Of a stretch of 64,000 nt of DNA, positions 26,783 through 35,764 are shown in pieces. Position 1 is the stretch's first letter; each line of letters begins with the position of its first letter. A model generated the notes under the pieces. That model made no database searches. It saw only the letters and a list, made by a program, of their open reading frames with translations, and had not been told where the DNA came from. The stretch is from AP-15 sp963772965 (GTDB taxonomy: Bacteria; Pseudomonadota; Alphaproteobacteria; ATCC43930; CGMCC-115725): assembly GCA_963772965.1 (NCBI GenBank), contig CAVYZU010000011.1, forward strand, positions 1 to 64,000, written 5' to 3'. A program made the position numbers and the translations under genes.

Positions 26783-28668
26783 ATGGCAGATCCACTGCCC
26801 GGCGCCGGGCGGGGCCGCAGCGAAGACCCCGCACGTGGCCTGACCGGCATGCTGACCTTCATCACGGTCGCGGTGATTGTTGCCGCGCTTTATTTCGCCC
26901 GCGAAGTTCTCGTACCGTTTGCGCTCGCCATCCTGCTGAGCTTTTTGCTGATGCCGGCGGTGCGGCTGTTGCGCCGGCTGCGGGCCGGCCGAGTGACGTC
27001 TGTCGGCATCACCGTGCTCGTCGCCTTTCTCGCGATCTTTGCGTTTGGCGCCGTTGTTACCGAAGAGATCTCGCTGCTCGGGCCCGAGCTTCCGCAATAT
27101 CAGTACAATATCGAGGCAAAGCTGCGCGCGCTCCCCAAGGCGATACCACTTGAGCGCGTGGCAGGAGCGCTACACCAAATGACCGCGGCCATGAAGCGCT
27201 CGGAGGCGACCAGTGCGGCGCCCGCAGCGCAAAGCCCCGGTGCCCCTGCGGCTGAAGCCGTCAAACCGCTCCCGGTCGAGGTCGAGCAACCCGCGCTGAC
27301 GCCGATGCAGATCGCCGAAAGCGTGATCGGCCCGTTATTGCAGCCGCTCGCGACGGCTGGGCTGGTCATCGTCCTTGTGATCTTTATCCTCCTGGAGCGC
27401 GAGACCTTGCGCGACCGGCTGCTGAGACTTGCCGGCGGCGGCGATCTGCACCGCACGACCGAAGCGATGAATGAAGCAGCAGAGCGGGTCAGCCGCTATC
27501 TGACGTCGCAGCTTGCCGTCAACACCGTCGAAGGCGTGTTAATCGGGCTTGGGCTCGCGGTAATCGGCATCCCCAATGCCGCATTATGGGGCATCCTGGT
27601 CGCGCTGTTGCGCTTCATCCCCTATCTCGGGATCGTCATTGCGGCGGCGTTTCCGATCGCACTCGCCTTTGCGGTCAGTCCCGGATGGTCGCTGGCGTTG
27701 TGGACGGTGCTGCTGTTCATCGCCATCGAGACCATCGTCGCCAATATCGTAGAGCCGCGCCTTTATGCGGGAAGCACCGGGCTCTCTTCGATCGCGGTGA
27801 TCATCGCTGCGATTTTTTGGACCTGGTTGTGGGGTCCGATCGGGCTGTTGCTGTCGACGCCGCTGACCGCCTGCCTGCTGGTCCTCGGCCGCCATGTGCC
27901 GCAGCTGACTTTTCTCGAAGTAATGCTCGGCAGCGATCCGGTGCTGACCCCCGACGAAACGTTTTACCAGCGTCTGCTTGCCGGCGATCCGGAAGAGGCG
28001 ACCGAGCAGGCCGACGAATTCGCAAAAGAAAAATCGCTCGAGGAATTCGCTCAGGAGGTAGCACTCCCGGTGTTGGTGCGGGCGCAGGCCGACAGCGACC
28101 GCGGGATTCTCCGCCCGAGCGCCGCAGCACCATCAAGGACGGGTTTGCGCGAATACTGGAAAATCTGTTCGACGACTCGGTCATTGACCCGGACGTCGCC
28201 TCTGAAACGGGTGCAAGACCGGCCGATAATGGCTTTGTCGTGTGCCTCGCCGGGCGCAATGAACTGGACGAGGCGGCCGCGCTGCTGCTCGCCAGTTTGT
28301 TGCGAGCGCGCGGCCACCAGGCCTACGTGTTCCAGCCCGATTCGCCGGCAGCACTGGGTTCGCATCGGGTGGCGCTCAGAGATGCGGCAGCTGTCTGCCT
28401 ATCGTTGATCAGCACCAGCTCTGCCGCGCGCGCCCGGCATATCGTCCGCCGGTTGCGGCGGCGCGCGCCGCGAGCTCGCATCGTGGTCGGTTTCTGGGGG
28501 CTGGGCGGCGGCGGCGCACCTGCCGCCGACACGCTGGCCGTCACCTCAGCCGACGCGATCGCGACCACGCTCGACGAGGCGATTGCCGACATCGAAACAC
28601 GACTGACCTCACGGCCGGCGACTCAGGACGCGCCGCCCGACCTCGCGATCCGGGCTCAGGCCGGCTGA
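26783..28668 (+). CDS. AI-2E family (PerM-like) permease with C-terminal extension, one-base deletion
   Basis: About 629 residues if repaired. The membrane domain of the AI-2E/PerM exporter family is complete: paired helices at the N-terminus, AAERVSRYLTSQLAVNTVEG, then GILVALLRFIPYLGIVIAAA and WTWLWGPIGLLLSTPLTACL. A cytoplasmic extension follows. The frame breaks near 28114, where one C is missing from the codons for RPERR. After that the family-like IKDGFARILENLFDDSVIDP and a Rossmann-like end continue in the next frame to 28668. Solutes are unknown; some members are Na+/H+ antiporters. The start at 26783 follows GGGGAGA. It ends overlapping the convergent antiporter gene by 13 bases. Confidence 0.82.
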
Positions 28669-29858
28669 TTGCGATCGAGCCTTCGACGCAGTGCTTGCGC
28701 GATGCTGAACGCCGCCGGGTTCAGCGTGATCGAGAACAGCGCGCCGGCAAGGATTAGGTTCTGGCCCTCGACGCTCAACAAATTGTGCGACGTGCCGAGG
28801 GCGGCCAGCATGAACGAGAATTCGCCGATCTGCGCCAGGCTCGCCGCGACGGTCAATGCCGTCGACGCCGGGTATCCGGCGATGCGCACGATCGCGAAGG
28901 CGGCGATCGATTTGCCGAGCAGGATCACCGCGAGCACGGCCAACACTTGGTAGGGGTGCCTGACGAGAATGCCGGGATCGAACAGCATCCCGACCGATAG
29001 AAAAAACAGCACGGCAAAGGCATCTTCGAGCGGCTTGGCCTGCTCCGCGGCCCTGCGGCTATGATCGCTCGCGCTGACGACGATACCGGCAAAAAAGGCG
29101 CCGAGCGCGAACGAAACCCCAAACAACTCCGAGGCGGCGAAGGCGATGCTGAGCGCCGCCGCGACGACCGCCAGGGTGAACAGCTCGCGCGATCCGGCGC
29201 GCACCACTTGGTCGAGCAGCCACGGCATGACCCGCGTGCCAATCACCAGCATCAAGGCCACGAATCCGGCAACTTTGATAAAGGTCAGCGCCAGCAGGAG
29301 AGCGAGGCTGTCCAACGGCACCGGGCCGCCATTGAGCGTCGCGGCAAGCGGCGGCAAGAGGACTAGTACCCCGACCATGAACAGGTCTTCGACGATCAGC
29401 CACCCGATCGCGATGCGGCCATCGAGGAGTTCGAGCATGCCGCGCTGTTCAAGCGTGCGCAGCATCACAACCGTGCTGGCGATCGACAATGCCAAGCCAA
29501 AGACGATGCCGGCGCCAATCGTCCAGCCCCACAATTCGGCGATGCCGACACCGAGCGCGCAGGCGACCGCGATCTGCACAATCGCCCCCGGCACGGCAAT
29601 CCGCCGGACGGCAAGCAAGTCGCGGATCGAGAAATGCATGCCGACCCCGAACATCAGCAGGATGACGCCAATTTCGGCGAGCTGTGGCGCCAGATGCGTG
29701 TCGGCGACATATCCCGGGGTGAACGGACCGACCGCGACGCCGGCCAGCAGATAACCGACGATCGGCGGCAGGCCGATACGGATCGCGGCAAAGCCGCCGA
29801 TGAAGGCGAGGGCCAGCCCGACCGCGATCGTCGAGATCAGTGAGACTTCGTGGGGCAC
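28656..29858 (-). CDS. CPA2-type cation:proton antiporter, short form
   Basis: 400 residues, about 12 membrane segments. It matches the membrane domain of the KefB/YbaL branch of CPA2 antiporters: GLPPIVGYLLAGVAVGPFTP, ILLMFGVGMHFSIRDLL, SIASTVVMLRTLEQRGML and LAQIGEFSFMLAALG. The usual cytoplasmic TrkA-N regulatory domain of YbaL (full length around 550) is absent, and the gene stops right after the membrane domain. It may be regulated differently or be cut short. Substrate is probably K+ or Na+ against H+. Confidence 0.85.
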   Translation of the reverse strand: MPHEVSLISTIAVGLALAFIGGFAAIRIGLPPIVGYLLAGVAVGPFTPGYVADTHLAPQLAEIGVILLMFGVGMHFSIRDLLAVRRIAVPGAIVQIAVACALGVGIAELWGWTIGAGIVFGLALSIASTVVMLRTLEQRGMLELLDGRIAIGWLIVEDLFMVGVLVLLPPLAATLNGGPVPLDSLALLLALTFIKVAGFVALMLVIGTRVMPWLLDQVVRAGSRELFTLAVVAAALSIAFAASELFGVSFALGAFFAGIVVSASDHSRRAAEQAKPLEDAFAVLFFLSVGMLFDPGILVRHPYQVLAVLAVILLGKSIAAFAIVRIAGYPASTALTVAASLAQIGEFSFMLAALGTSHNLLSVEGQNLILAGALFSITLNPAAFSIAQALRRRLDRNQPA

Positions 29859-29879
29859 TCAGCCCATCTCGTGAAGCAC

Positions 29880-30641
29880 TCAGGCCCGGCGCAGGGCGCG
29901 AAAACGCAGGCGTACGTAATCGGCGATCCAGGTGCCACGCTCATCGACCAATACCGGCCGCAACAGCTCGACCACCTCGGCGCGGGCGGCGCGTCGGTCA
30001 GCCGGTGCCAGACCACCAAAGAAATCATCGGCAAAGGTATCGAGCCAGGCTTCGAGCCCGGCCGGCAGCGGCGTCGGTCGCGGTAAGATGCGGATGTCGT
30101 CGATGGTAAAGCCCGCCGCTTCCAGCTTTTCGCCATAGGCTTCGGCCGACGGAAAATACCACGGGCTCAGCCGATGCGCGTCGAGCCCGCGGCGCCCGAG
30201 CACCGCGCTCAACGCGACGATGATCGCGGCGGTGTTGTTGTGGCCGCCCATCTCGGCGACAAACCGCCCACCCGGCTTCAATGCGCGATAGACGCCGGCG
30301 AGAACCTTTTCGGGCGGGCGCATCCAATGCAGCGCCGCGTTCGAAAAGACCGCATCGAACTCGGCCTCGAAATCCAAATCCTGACCGGCGAGCACTCGGG
30401 CGTCGAGACCGCGCCGGCGCGCCGCGGCCACCATGTCCGGCGCCGCGTCGACCGCGACAACACTCGCACCCGCAGCCGCGATCTTTTCGGTCAGCACGCC
30501 GTCGCCGCAGCCAAGATCGAGAATCTGCTCGCCCGGCTTCGGCATCAGCAATTCGAGCACCAGCGCACCCAAGGCCGGCACGAAATGCGCCGTCTCGGCA
30601 TAGCGCTCCGCCGACCAATGCTGCCGCGAGACCTGAGCCAT
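29880..30641 (-). CDS. SAM-dependent class I methyltransferase
   Basis: 253 residues. The Rossmann-type methyltransferase motifs are clear: ILDLGCGDGVLTEKIAAAGA (motif I), VVAVDAAPDMV (acidic loop binding the SAM ribose), DAVFSNAALHWM and ALKPGGRFVAEMGG. It resembles Tam (trans-aconitate methyltransferase) and UbiE-like enzymes, but the substrate is unknown. MAQVSRQHW at 30641 is taken as the start because the 32 upstream codons are low quality and basic. The antiporter gene lies 21 bases downstream. Confidence 0.82.
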   Translation of the reverse strand: MAQVSRQHWSAERYAETAHFVPALGALVLELLMPKPGEQILDLGCGDGVLTEKIAAAGASVVAVDAAPDMVAAARRRGLDARVLAGQDLDFEAEFDAVFSNAALHWMRPPEKVLAGVYRALKPGGRFVAEMGGHNNTAAIIVALSAVLGRRGLDAHRLSPWYFPSAEAYGEKLEAAGFTIDDIRILPRPTPLPAGLEAWLDTFADDFFGGLAPADRRAARAEVVELLRPVLVDERGTWIADYVRLRFRALRRA

Positions 30642-31146
30642 TCCGAAACCCTTACGCTGCCGCTTACCTGTCACGCCGTGCCTTGGTACCGTTGCCAAAG
30701 CAGTGCGCCGTTTACACCGCTCTCCGCCCCTCGCCAACCTCTCTCTACCGCGCCGACCGCAACGGGGAGAGGGTTGTGTCGACGACCCGGAAGTTGGCCG
30801 CGCGTCCCGTCGATGCTCTCTCGTCGTTCCCGCGAAAGCGGGACTCCCGGGCCCGAATCGAACCGCTTACCCTGGACCCCCGCTTTCGCGGGGCGACAAA
30901 GGAAAGCAAAACGGAAGCTTGCGTCGGATACGCATCTCTAGGTCCGTGCGTTTCTGGTTGGCGGCCTTGCTGTCGAGCCGCGCGACAGCGGCGCGGCTTG
31001 GTTGTATAGATTGTGTCCAATCGATGAAGCCGTCGCGCAGGCTCAATGCCGCTGGCGCCGGCTTGTGGGAGGGCGCCTCAGATCGACCGACCTGGCCCGA
31101 TAATCAGGTGCATTGCCGGGGTACGATCACCACCGGGGCGCTCGCG
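30642..31146. other. Intergenic region with REP-like element
   Basis: 505 bases between the methyltransferase and the DHA2 exporter. Apart from the repeat at 30824-30898 nothing conserved is seen. In-frame upstream codons of the exporter run through part of it but encode no recognisable sequence. Confidence 0.5.
30824..30898. repeat. REP-like palindrome, CCCGCGAAAGCGGG family
   Basis: The left part CGTTCCCGCGAAAGCGGGA and right part CCTGGACCCCCGCTTTCGCGG form a long inverted pair. The same family occurs at 63919-63995 inside hsdR and, more diverged, at 61803-61864. It is a dispersed intergenic palindrome typical of proteobacteria. Confidence 0.85.
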
Positions 31147-32676
31147 GTGAGGGGAGAAAGCGCACCGCCGGTCGCCAATCGCGGCGCGATCACCGCGACG
31201 GTCATATGCGCCTGCATCATGCAGGGGCTCGACACGACGATCGTCAACGTCTGCCTGCCGCACATCCAGGGCAGCATGTCGGCGGCACAGGACCAGATCT
31301 CCTGGGTGCTGACGTCCTACATCGTTTCTTCGGCGATCATGATGCCGCTGACCGGCTGGCTCGCCGGCCATTTCGGCGTCAAATACATTTTTCTCGCCTC
31401 GATCATCGGCTTCACGATTGCCTCGGCATTGTGCGGCGCCGCCACCAGTCTCTCGCAACTTGTGCTCTTCCGCATGCTGCAAGGGGTGTGCAGCGCCGGC
31501 CTGGTGCCGCTCGGACAGGCGACCCTGTTCACGATCTACCCGCAAGAAAAGCATGGCCATGCCATGGCGATCTTCAGCACTGGGGCGATGATGGGTCCGA
31601 TCATCGGCCCGACCCTGGGCGGCTGGCTGACCGAGAATCTCGATTGGCGCTGGTGCTTTTATATCAACCTGCCGGTCGGAGTCCTCTGCGCGCTCGGCGT
31701 CTTCCTGTTCATCCGCCAAACCCGCACCATGCGGCGCAACGAATTCGACATGTTTGGCTTTTTGATGCTGAGCATCGCGGTCGGCACGCTGCAATTGATG
31801 CTGGACCGCGGCCAGCTCAAGGATTGGTTTCACTCGACCGAAATCTGGATCGAGGCGACGATTTCGGCCTTGTGCTTTTATCTGCTGATCGTTCACACGA
31901 TGACGACCGGCGAGCGTTCATTCGTCAATCGCGAATTATTAAAGAGCCCGAATTTCGTCGCCGGCAGTTTGCTGATGTTCGGGGTCGGCATGATCCTCAG
32001 CGGCACCCTGGCGTTGATGCCATCGATGATGCAGGTGCTGATGAACTACCCGGTGTTCGACGCCGGGTGGATGATGGCGCCGCGCGGGTTTGGCACGATG
32101 CTGGCGATGTTTCTTGTCGCCCGAGTCATCGACCGGGTCGACAATCGCCTGTTCATCCTTGTCGGCTTTCTGCTGACTGCGGCCTCGCTGTGGCAGATGA
32201 CCGGGTTTTCGTTGTACATGGGCTCGGGGCCGATCCTGTTCGCCGGATTTGCACAAGGTTTCGGGCTCGGCTGCACCTTTGTGCCGCTTAATCTCTTGGC
32301 GCTCTCCGGCCTGCCGCATCACATTCTGACCCAGGGTACTGCGCTGCGGGCGCTGATGCGAATGCTCGGCGGCAGCATCGGCATCGCCATTCTCGAAGCG
32401 GAGCTCACGCAGAATACGCAAATCGTCCATTCCCGTTTGATGGAGCATCTGCGACCGGATAATCCTTTGGCCCAAGGGCACCTGCTGCCCGCTCCCTTCA
32501 GTCTCATTCACCCTTCGGGAATTGCGGCGCTTAATCAGGAGGTCACCCGGCAAGCCGCGATGATCTCGTATCTCGACGATTTCATGCTGATGCTGCTCGT
32601 CATTCTCGCCTCATTGCCGTTGTTGCTGCTGATCCGCGCCCCGCGCCGCCAAGCGATGGCCGCCGCCGACGATTAG
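31147..32676 (+). CDS. DHA2 family MFS drug exporter (EmrB-like)
   Basis: About 509 residues, 14 membrane segments. DHA2 hallmarks: MQGLDTTIVNVCLPHIQGSM in the first segment, WVLTSYIVSSAIMMPLTGWL, MAIFSTGAMMGPIIGPTLGG (motif C, antiporter) and DWRWCFYINLPVGVLCAL. EmrB-type pumps export hydrophobic drugs with a periplasmic adaptor, which is not found nearby. The GTG at 31147 gives the normal family length; the frame is open further upstream to ATG 31024, so the start is uncertain. Confidence 0.85.
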   Translation: MRGESAPPVANRGAITATVICACIMQGLDTTIVNVCLPHIQGSMSAAQDQISWVLTSYIVSSAIMMPLTGWLAGHFGVKYIFLASIIGFTIASALCGAATSLSQLVLFRMLQGVCSAGLVPLGQATLFTIYPQEKHGHAMAIFSTGAMMGPIIGPTLGGWLTENLDWRWCFYINLPVGVLCALGVFLFIRQTRTMRRNEFDMFGFLMLSIAVGTLQLMLDRGQLKDWFHSTEIWIEATISALCFYLLIVHTMTTGERSFVNRELLKSPNFVAGSLLMFGVGMILSGTLALMPSMMQVLMNYPVFDAGWMMAPRGFGTMLAMFLVARVIDRVDNRLFILVGFLLTAASLWQMTGFSLYMGSGPILFAGFAQGFGLGCTFVPLNLLALSGLPHHILTQGTALRALMRMLGGSIGIAILEAELTQNTQIVHSRLMEHLRPDNPLAQGHLLPAPFSLIHPSGIAALNQEVTRQAAMISYLDDFMLMLLVILASLPLLLLIRAPRRQAMAAADD

Positions 32677-32794
32677 GTCGTGTACCCCCCATAGCCGTCA
32701 TTTGCGCCGCAAACGCACAAAGGCGAGCGACGCCCCGCACTCCCGAATGTTAACAATCACCCACTCAAAGCCGGGCTTCGTTGTTGGCCTCGCC

Positions 32795-33487
32795 TCAGGC
32801 GATCTTCTCGGGCAGCGGAAACCACCCGACGAAGCGGTCGAACAGCGTCCGGTCCCCGGTAAACGTTAGTTCGCCGCTCGCCTCTGCATCCAAAACCGGC
32901 CGTCCACCGTAAACAACCGAAGCAAGCGACATCGGATTTGTTGAAACCACCAGCGCGCATCCTTCCGGCTCGCCGCGCCGGGTGCGAATGCCCTCGGGTC
33001 CGAAATTGAGGACAAATGCCTCGTCCCCGAACCGGAAGCCGATGGTTGCTGTTTCGCCCTTTGCTCGTTCGCGGGAATACATCGTCCGAAATGACATCAT
33101 GATCGACGCTGCCGATAGCGGTAATGTCGGATCATGCAGCGGCGAGCGCGTTGCCCAGCGTCCCAGCTCCTGCAAAATGATTTCGGCCTCATAGCCCCAG
33201 GGGGTCAGCTCATAGATTTGGACGGATGCCGGCGGCGGCAGCTTTCGCCGCTGGATGATGCCGACGCGCTCCAGACGTTCGAGCCGCTGCGCCAGGACGT
33301 TCGCGCTGACGCCGGGCAGGCCCGAGCGCAGGTCGGAAAATCGCCGCCCGCCGAACATCAGCTCGCGCACGATCAGGAGTGACCAGCGCTCGCCAACCAG
33401 TTCCAGGGCCAGCGCCGTGCCGCAAGCATCGTCATACCAGCGCTTTCCGAGACCCGACCCGCCGTGAGTTATTTTTGATGACTTCAT
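32795..33487 (-). CDS. HxlR family transcriptional regulator with C-terminal ligand-type domain
   Basis: 230 residues. The N-terminal winged helix of HxlR proteins: WYDDACGTALALELVGERWS, LLIVRELMFGGRRFSDLRSG, LPGVSANVLAQRLERLERVG and YELTPWGYE. The C-terminal 100 residues (IGFRFGDEAFVLNFGPEGIR, then SGELTFTGDRTLFDRFVGWF) resemble an SCP2-like ligand-binding domain. It is divergent from a VOC-PhnB-GST operon with 82 bases between starts, so it probably controls that operon in response to a reactive compound. Confidence 0.87.
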   Translation of the reverse strand: MKSSKITHGGSGLGKRWYDDACGTALALELVGERWSLLIVRELMFGGRRFSDLRSGLPGVSANVLAQRLERLERVGIIQRRKLPPPASVQIYELTPWGYEAEIILQELGRWATRSPLHDPTLPLSAASIMMSFRTMYSRERAKGETATIGFRFGDEAFVLNFGPEGIRTRRGEPEGCALVVSTNPMSLASVVYGGRPVLDAEASGELTFTGDRTLFDRFVGWFPLPEKIA

Positions 33488-33569
33488 GGTTGCTTTTTAT
33501 AACTTAAAGATTTATCAGGGTCAAACCTCACAGTCGCTAAGGATACCCACCCCGGAAAGGAGACGTCTC

Positions 33570-34004
33570 ATGCCCAAGATGATCTTCGTGAACCTGCCGG
33601 TCGCCGATGTCGAAAAATCGGCCGCTTTTTATAAAGCCGTCGGCTTCACCAAGGACGAGCGCTTCTCCCGGCCGGGAAGTGCGGCAGCGATGAAATGGTC
33701 CGACACGATCATATTCATGCTGCTCAGTCGCGAACACTTTGCCCAATTCACCTCCAAGACAATCATTGACGCGCGCTCTTCGGTGGAGACGCTGCTCTGC
33801 CTGTCACGCGACAGTCGTGCGGAGGTCGATGCGATCGTCGAGGCGGCACGCGCGGCGGGCGGCAAGGCCGATCCCGGCCCCACGCAAGACCATGGCTTCA
33901 TGTATGGCCGCAGCTTCGAGGACCTCGACGGCCATGTCATCGAGTCGGTGTGGATGGATCTCGAGGCCGCGCTTGCCGCCATGGGCAGCCATCAGGCCGC
34001 CTGA
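33570..34004 (+). CDS. VOC family protein (glyoxalase-like)
   Basis: 144 residues. One VOC module: MPKMIFVNLPVADVEKSAAF, YKAVGFTKDERFS, then YGRSFEDLDGHVIESVWMD at the end with the usual metal Glu. It belongs to the lactoylglutathione lyase-like group commonly placed with GST genes. The start at 33570 follows AAAGGAG. It is the first gene of a three-gene operon. Confidence 0.85.
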   Translation: MPKMIFVNLPVADVEKSAAFYKAVGFTKDERFSRPGSAAAMKWSDTIIFMLLSREHFAQFTSKTIIDARSSVETLLCLSRDSRAEVDAIVEAARAAGGKADPGPTQDHGFMYGRSFEDLDGHVIESVWMDLEAALAAMGSHQAA

Positions 34005-34030
34005 CACGGCTGCTTTTAGGAGGAGAACCC

Positions 34031-34510
34031 ATGTCTGACATTACCCCCTGCCTGTGGTTTGACGGCAAAGCCGAAGAGGCCGCCAATTTCTACGTCTCGG
34101 TGTTTCCCAACAGCCGAGTCGACACCGTCCATCGCGCCCCGAGTGACTACCCGGCGGGCAAGGCGGGCGACGTGATGATGGTCGAGTTCACATTGATGGG
34201 TCGGCCGTTTACGGGTCTGAATGGCGGACCACAGTTCCGCTTCAATGAGGCGATCTCGTTCCAGATACCCCTGGAGACCCAGGCCGAGGTCGATCGCCTC
34301 GCCGACGTGCTCTCGGCGGTGCCCGAGGCTGAACAATGCGGCTGGGTGAAAGATCGCTTCGGCCTTTCTTGGCAGATCTTTCCACGCCAGTTGATCAGGC
34401 TGATCAGCGATGCCGATCCCGCCCGCGCCAGATGCGCCTTCGACGCCATGTCTCAAATGAAGCGTATCGACATCGCCGCGGTTGAGCGCGCCGCCAACGG
34501 CGTTGCCTGA
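34031..34510 (+). CDS. PhnB-like VOC family protein
   Basis: 159 residues of the PhnB/3-demethylubiquinone methyltransferase-like VOC group: ITPCLWFDGKAEEAANFYVS, FPNSRV, GRPFTGLNGGPQFRFNEAIS and CGWVKDRFGLSWQIFP. Despite the methyltransferase name in databases, the fold is VOC and the activity is unknown. TTAGGAGGAG gives a strong ribosome site. It lies 26 bases after the preceding VOC gene. Confidence 0.86.
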   Translation: MSDITPCLWFDGKAEEAANFYVSVFPNSRVDTVHRAPSDYPAGKAGDVMMVEFTLMGRPFTGLNGGPQFRFNEAISFQIPLETQAEVDRLADVLSAVPEAEQCGWVKDRFGLSWQIFPRQLIRLISDADPARARCAFDAMSQMKRIDIAAVERAANGVA

Positions 34511-34533
34511 ACCGTTGGCAATAGGAGGTACTT

Positions 34534-35211
34534 ATGCCTGTCGATCCCAACGCTCCGGTCCGCATCAGCGCATTCAACTGGGTGCCGCCCTTTGCCCAGG
34601 GCCAGGTCCGCGACCTGCGCCCGCGCTGGGCATTCGAAGAGGCCGGCATTTCCTATGCCGTGCGCAAGCTCGACGCGATGGCGGAACGTCCCTCCGACTA
34701 TTATGAGGAGCAGCCTTTCGGCCAAGTGCCGAGCTACCGTGACGACACCATCTCGCTATTCGAGAGCGGCGCGATCGTGCTCCATATCGGCCGCGACTGC
34801 GAGACCTTGCTGCCTGGCGATCCAGCCGCCCGGGCGCGCGCGACGACGTGGCTGATCGCCGCGCTCAACAGCGTCGAACCTTATATGATGCAGCTCGCGA
34901 CGATCGACGTCTTTGCCGCTGGCGAGGAATGGGCCAGGCTACGCCGCCCCGGCGTGATCGAGATGATCCACAAACGGCTGTCGCGCCTATCCGACGCGCT
35001 GGGCGACAAGGCCTATCTCGACGGCGGCCGCTTCACGGCTGGCGATCTGATGATGACCACGGTGCTGCGAATCGCCGACGGAAAGGGGCTACTCGACCGA
35101 TATCCGAACCTCGTCGCCTACAAGGCGCGGTGTCAGGCGCGTCCGGCATTCCAGGCGGCGCTTGCCGCGCAGATCGCCGGTTTTGAAGAGCGCGCACCGC
35201 TATCAGCTTAA
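34534..35211 (+). CDS. Glutathione S-transferase family protein
   Basis: 225 residues. The thioredoxin-like N-domain (RISAFNWVPPFAQGQVRDLR, PFGQVPSYRDDTISLFESGA with the cis-Pro and the glutathione-binding ES) and an all-helical C-domain (DALGDKAYLDGGRFTAGDLM) are both present. It would conjugate glutathione to electrophiles in the cytoplasm. The ribosome site TAGGAGG is strong. It is the third gene of the HxlR-controlled operon, matching glyoxalase-like neighbours in a detoxification role. Confidence 0.9.
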   Translation: MPVDPNAPVRISAFNWVPPFAQGQVRDLRPRWAFEEAGISYAVRKLDAMAERPSDYYEEQPFGQVPSYRDDTISLFESGAIVLHIGRDCETLLPGDPAARARATTWLIAALNSVEPYMMQLATIDVFAAGEEWARLRRPGVIEMIHKRLSRLSDALGDKAYLDGGRFTAGDLMMTTVLRIADGKGLLDRYPNLVAYKARCQARPAFQAALAAQIAGFEERAPLSA

Positions 35212-35244
35212 ATTGGCACGCAATCCGAGGAGAAATAACGCGGC

Positions 35245-35483
35245 CTATGTCGATGGCATGTCGAGGAATTGTGAAATTTGGTAAGGCTTGGCTTCGCGGT
35301 TTCGAAGTTGCAAGCGCAGAGGCCGCGGCACTTGCGAATGGGTATGAAGGTAATGGTTGCCGCCTAATCCCGTAGGCTGAAGCCGAAACTTTCGACGAGC
35401 CGTCGGAATTCGCTGAAGCTGACGTCGCGCAGATCGCCCGCAGCGAGCTTCTCCCACAGCTGCTTTCTGCGCGAGCGCCTCAT
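35245..35483 (-). pseudogene. HicA-like toxin gene, frameshifted
   Basis: An ATG at 35483 begins MRRSRRKQLWEKLAAGDLRD, continuing VSFSEFRRLVESFGFSLR, which matches the first helix/strand part of HicA-like proteins. The continuation GGNHYLHTHSQVPRPLRLQL and REAKPYQISQFLDM, where HicA has GSHHxFxHP and AKPYQVRQFL, is in the next frame. The break is near 35376 and requires one added base. The catalytic His is retained in NHYLH. No HicB antitoxin is recognisable upstream; instead there is a remnant of a TPP-enzyme gene. It is probably a decaying toxin-antitoxin module. Confidence 0.55.
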
Positions 35484-35570
35484 TGCGTCAAAAACCGTAC
35501 GCTCGAACGCATCTCGACCATCCGGATCGTACGCCGCTTTACATCTGGGCCGCTTCGCTTCGGCGCGCTT

Positions 35571-35650
35571 CGCCTTGGCGGCGGAGGGCGGAGAGTGGTG
35601 CGAGTGGTGATGATCTCGGGGGTCGACGGCAAGTTCGATGACTGCAACGA
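35571..35650 (-). pseudogene. 3' remnant of a TPP-dependent enzyme gene
   Basis: About 80 bases closely resemble the 3' end of the intact TPP enzyme gene (38978-39060). On the minus strand they read PEIITTRTTL after a one-base shift, the same words that end the intact enzyme. No more of the gene is present. It indicates a duplicated or rearranged copy whose body was lost. Confidence 0.6.
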
Positions 35651-35764
35651 CGTCGACCGCATCGGGTTTGAGGCGGCGACTAGCGGCCGTCGTCGCGAGC
35701 CGCTGTCACAATAGCGTCATGCATGATGCGCTAGGAAAGGCGAAAGGCAATCGGCAGGGGCATC

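Noticed and set aside
27586..28130. First part of a second long frame through the AI-2E permease
   Set aside because: Only the portion after about 28120 is family-like, explained by a one-base deletion; before that the other frame encodes the membrane domain.
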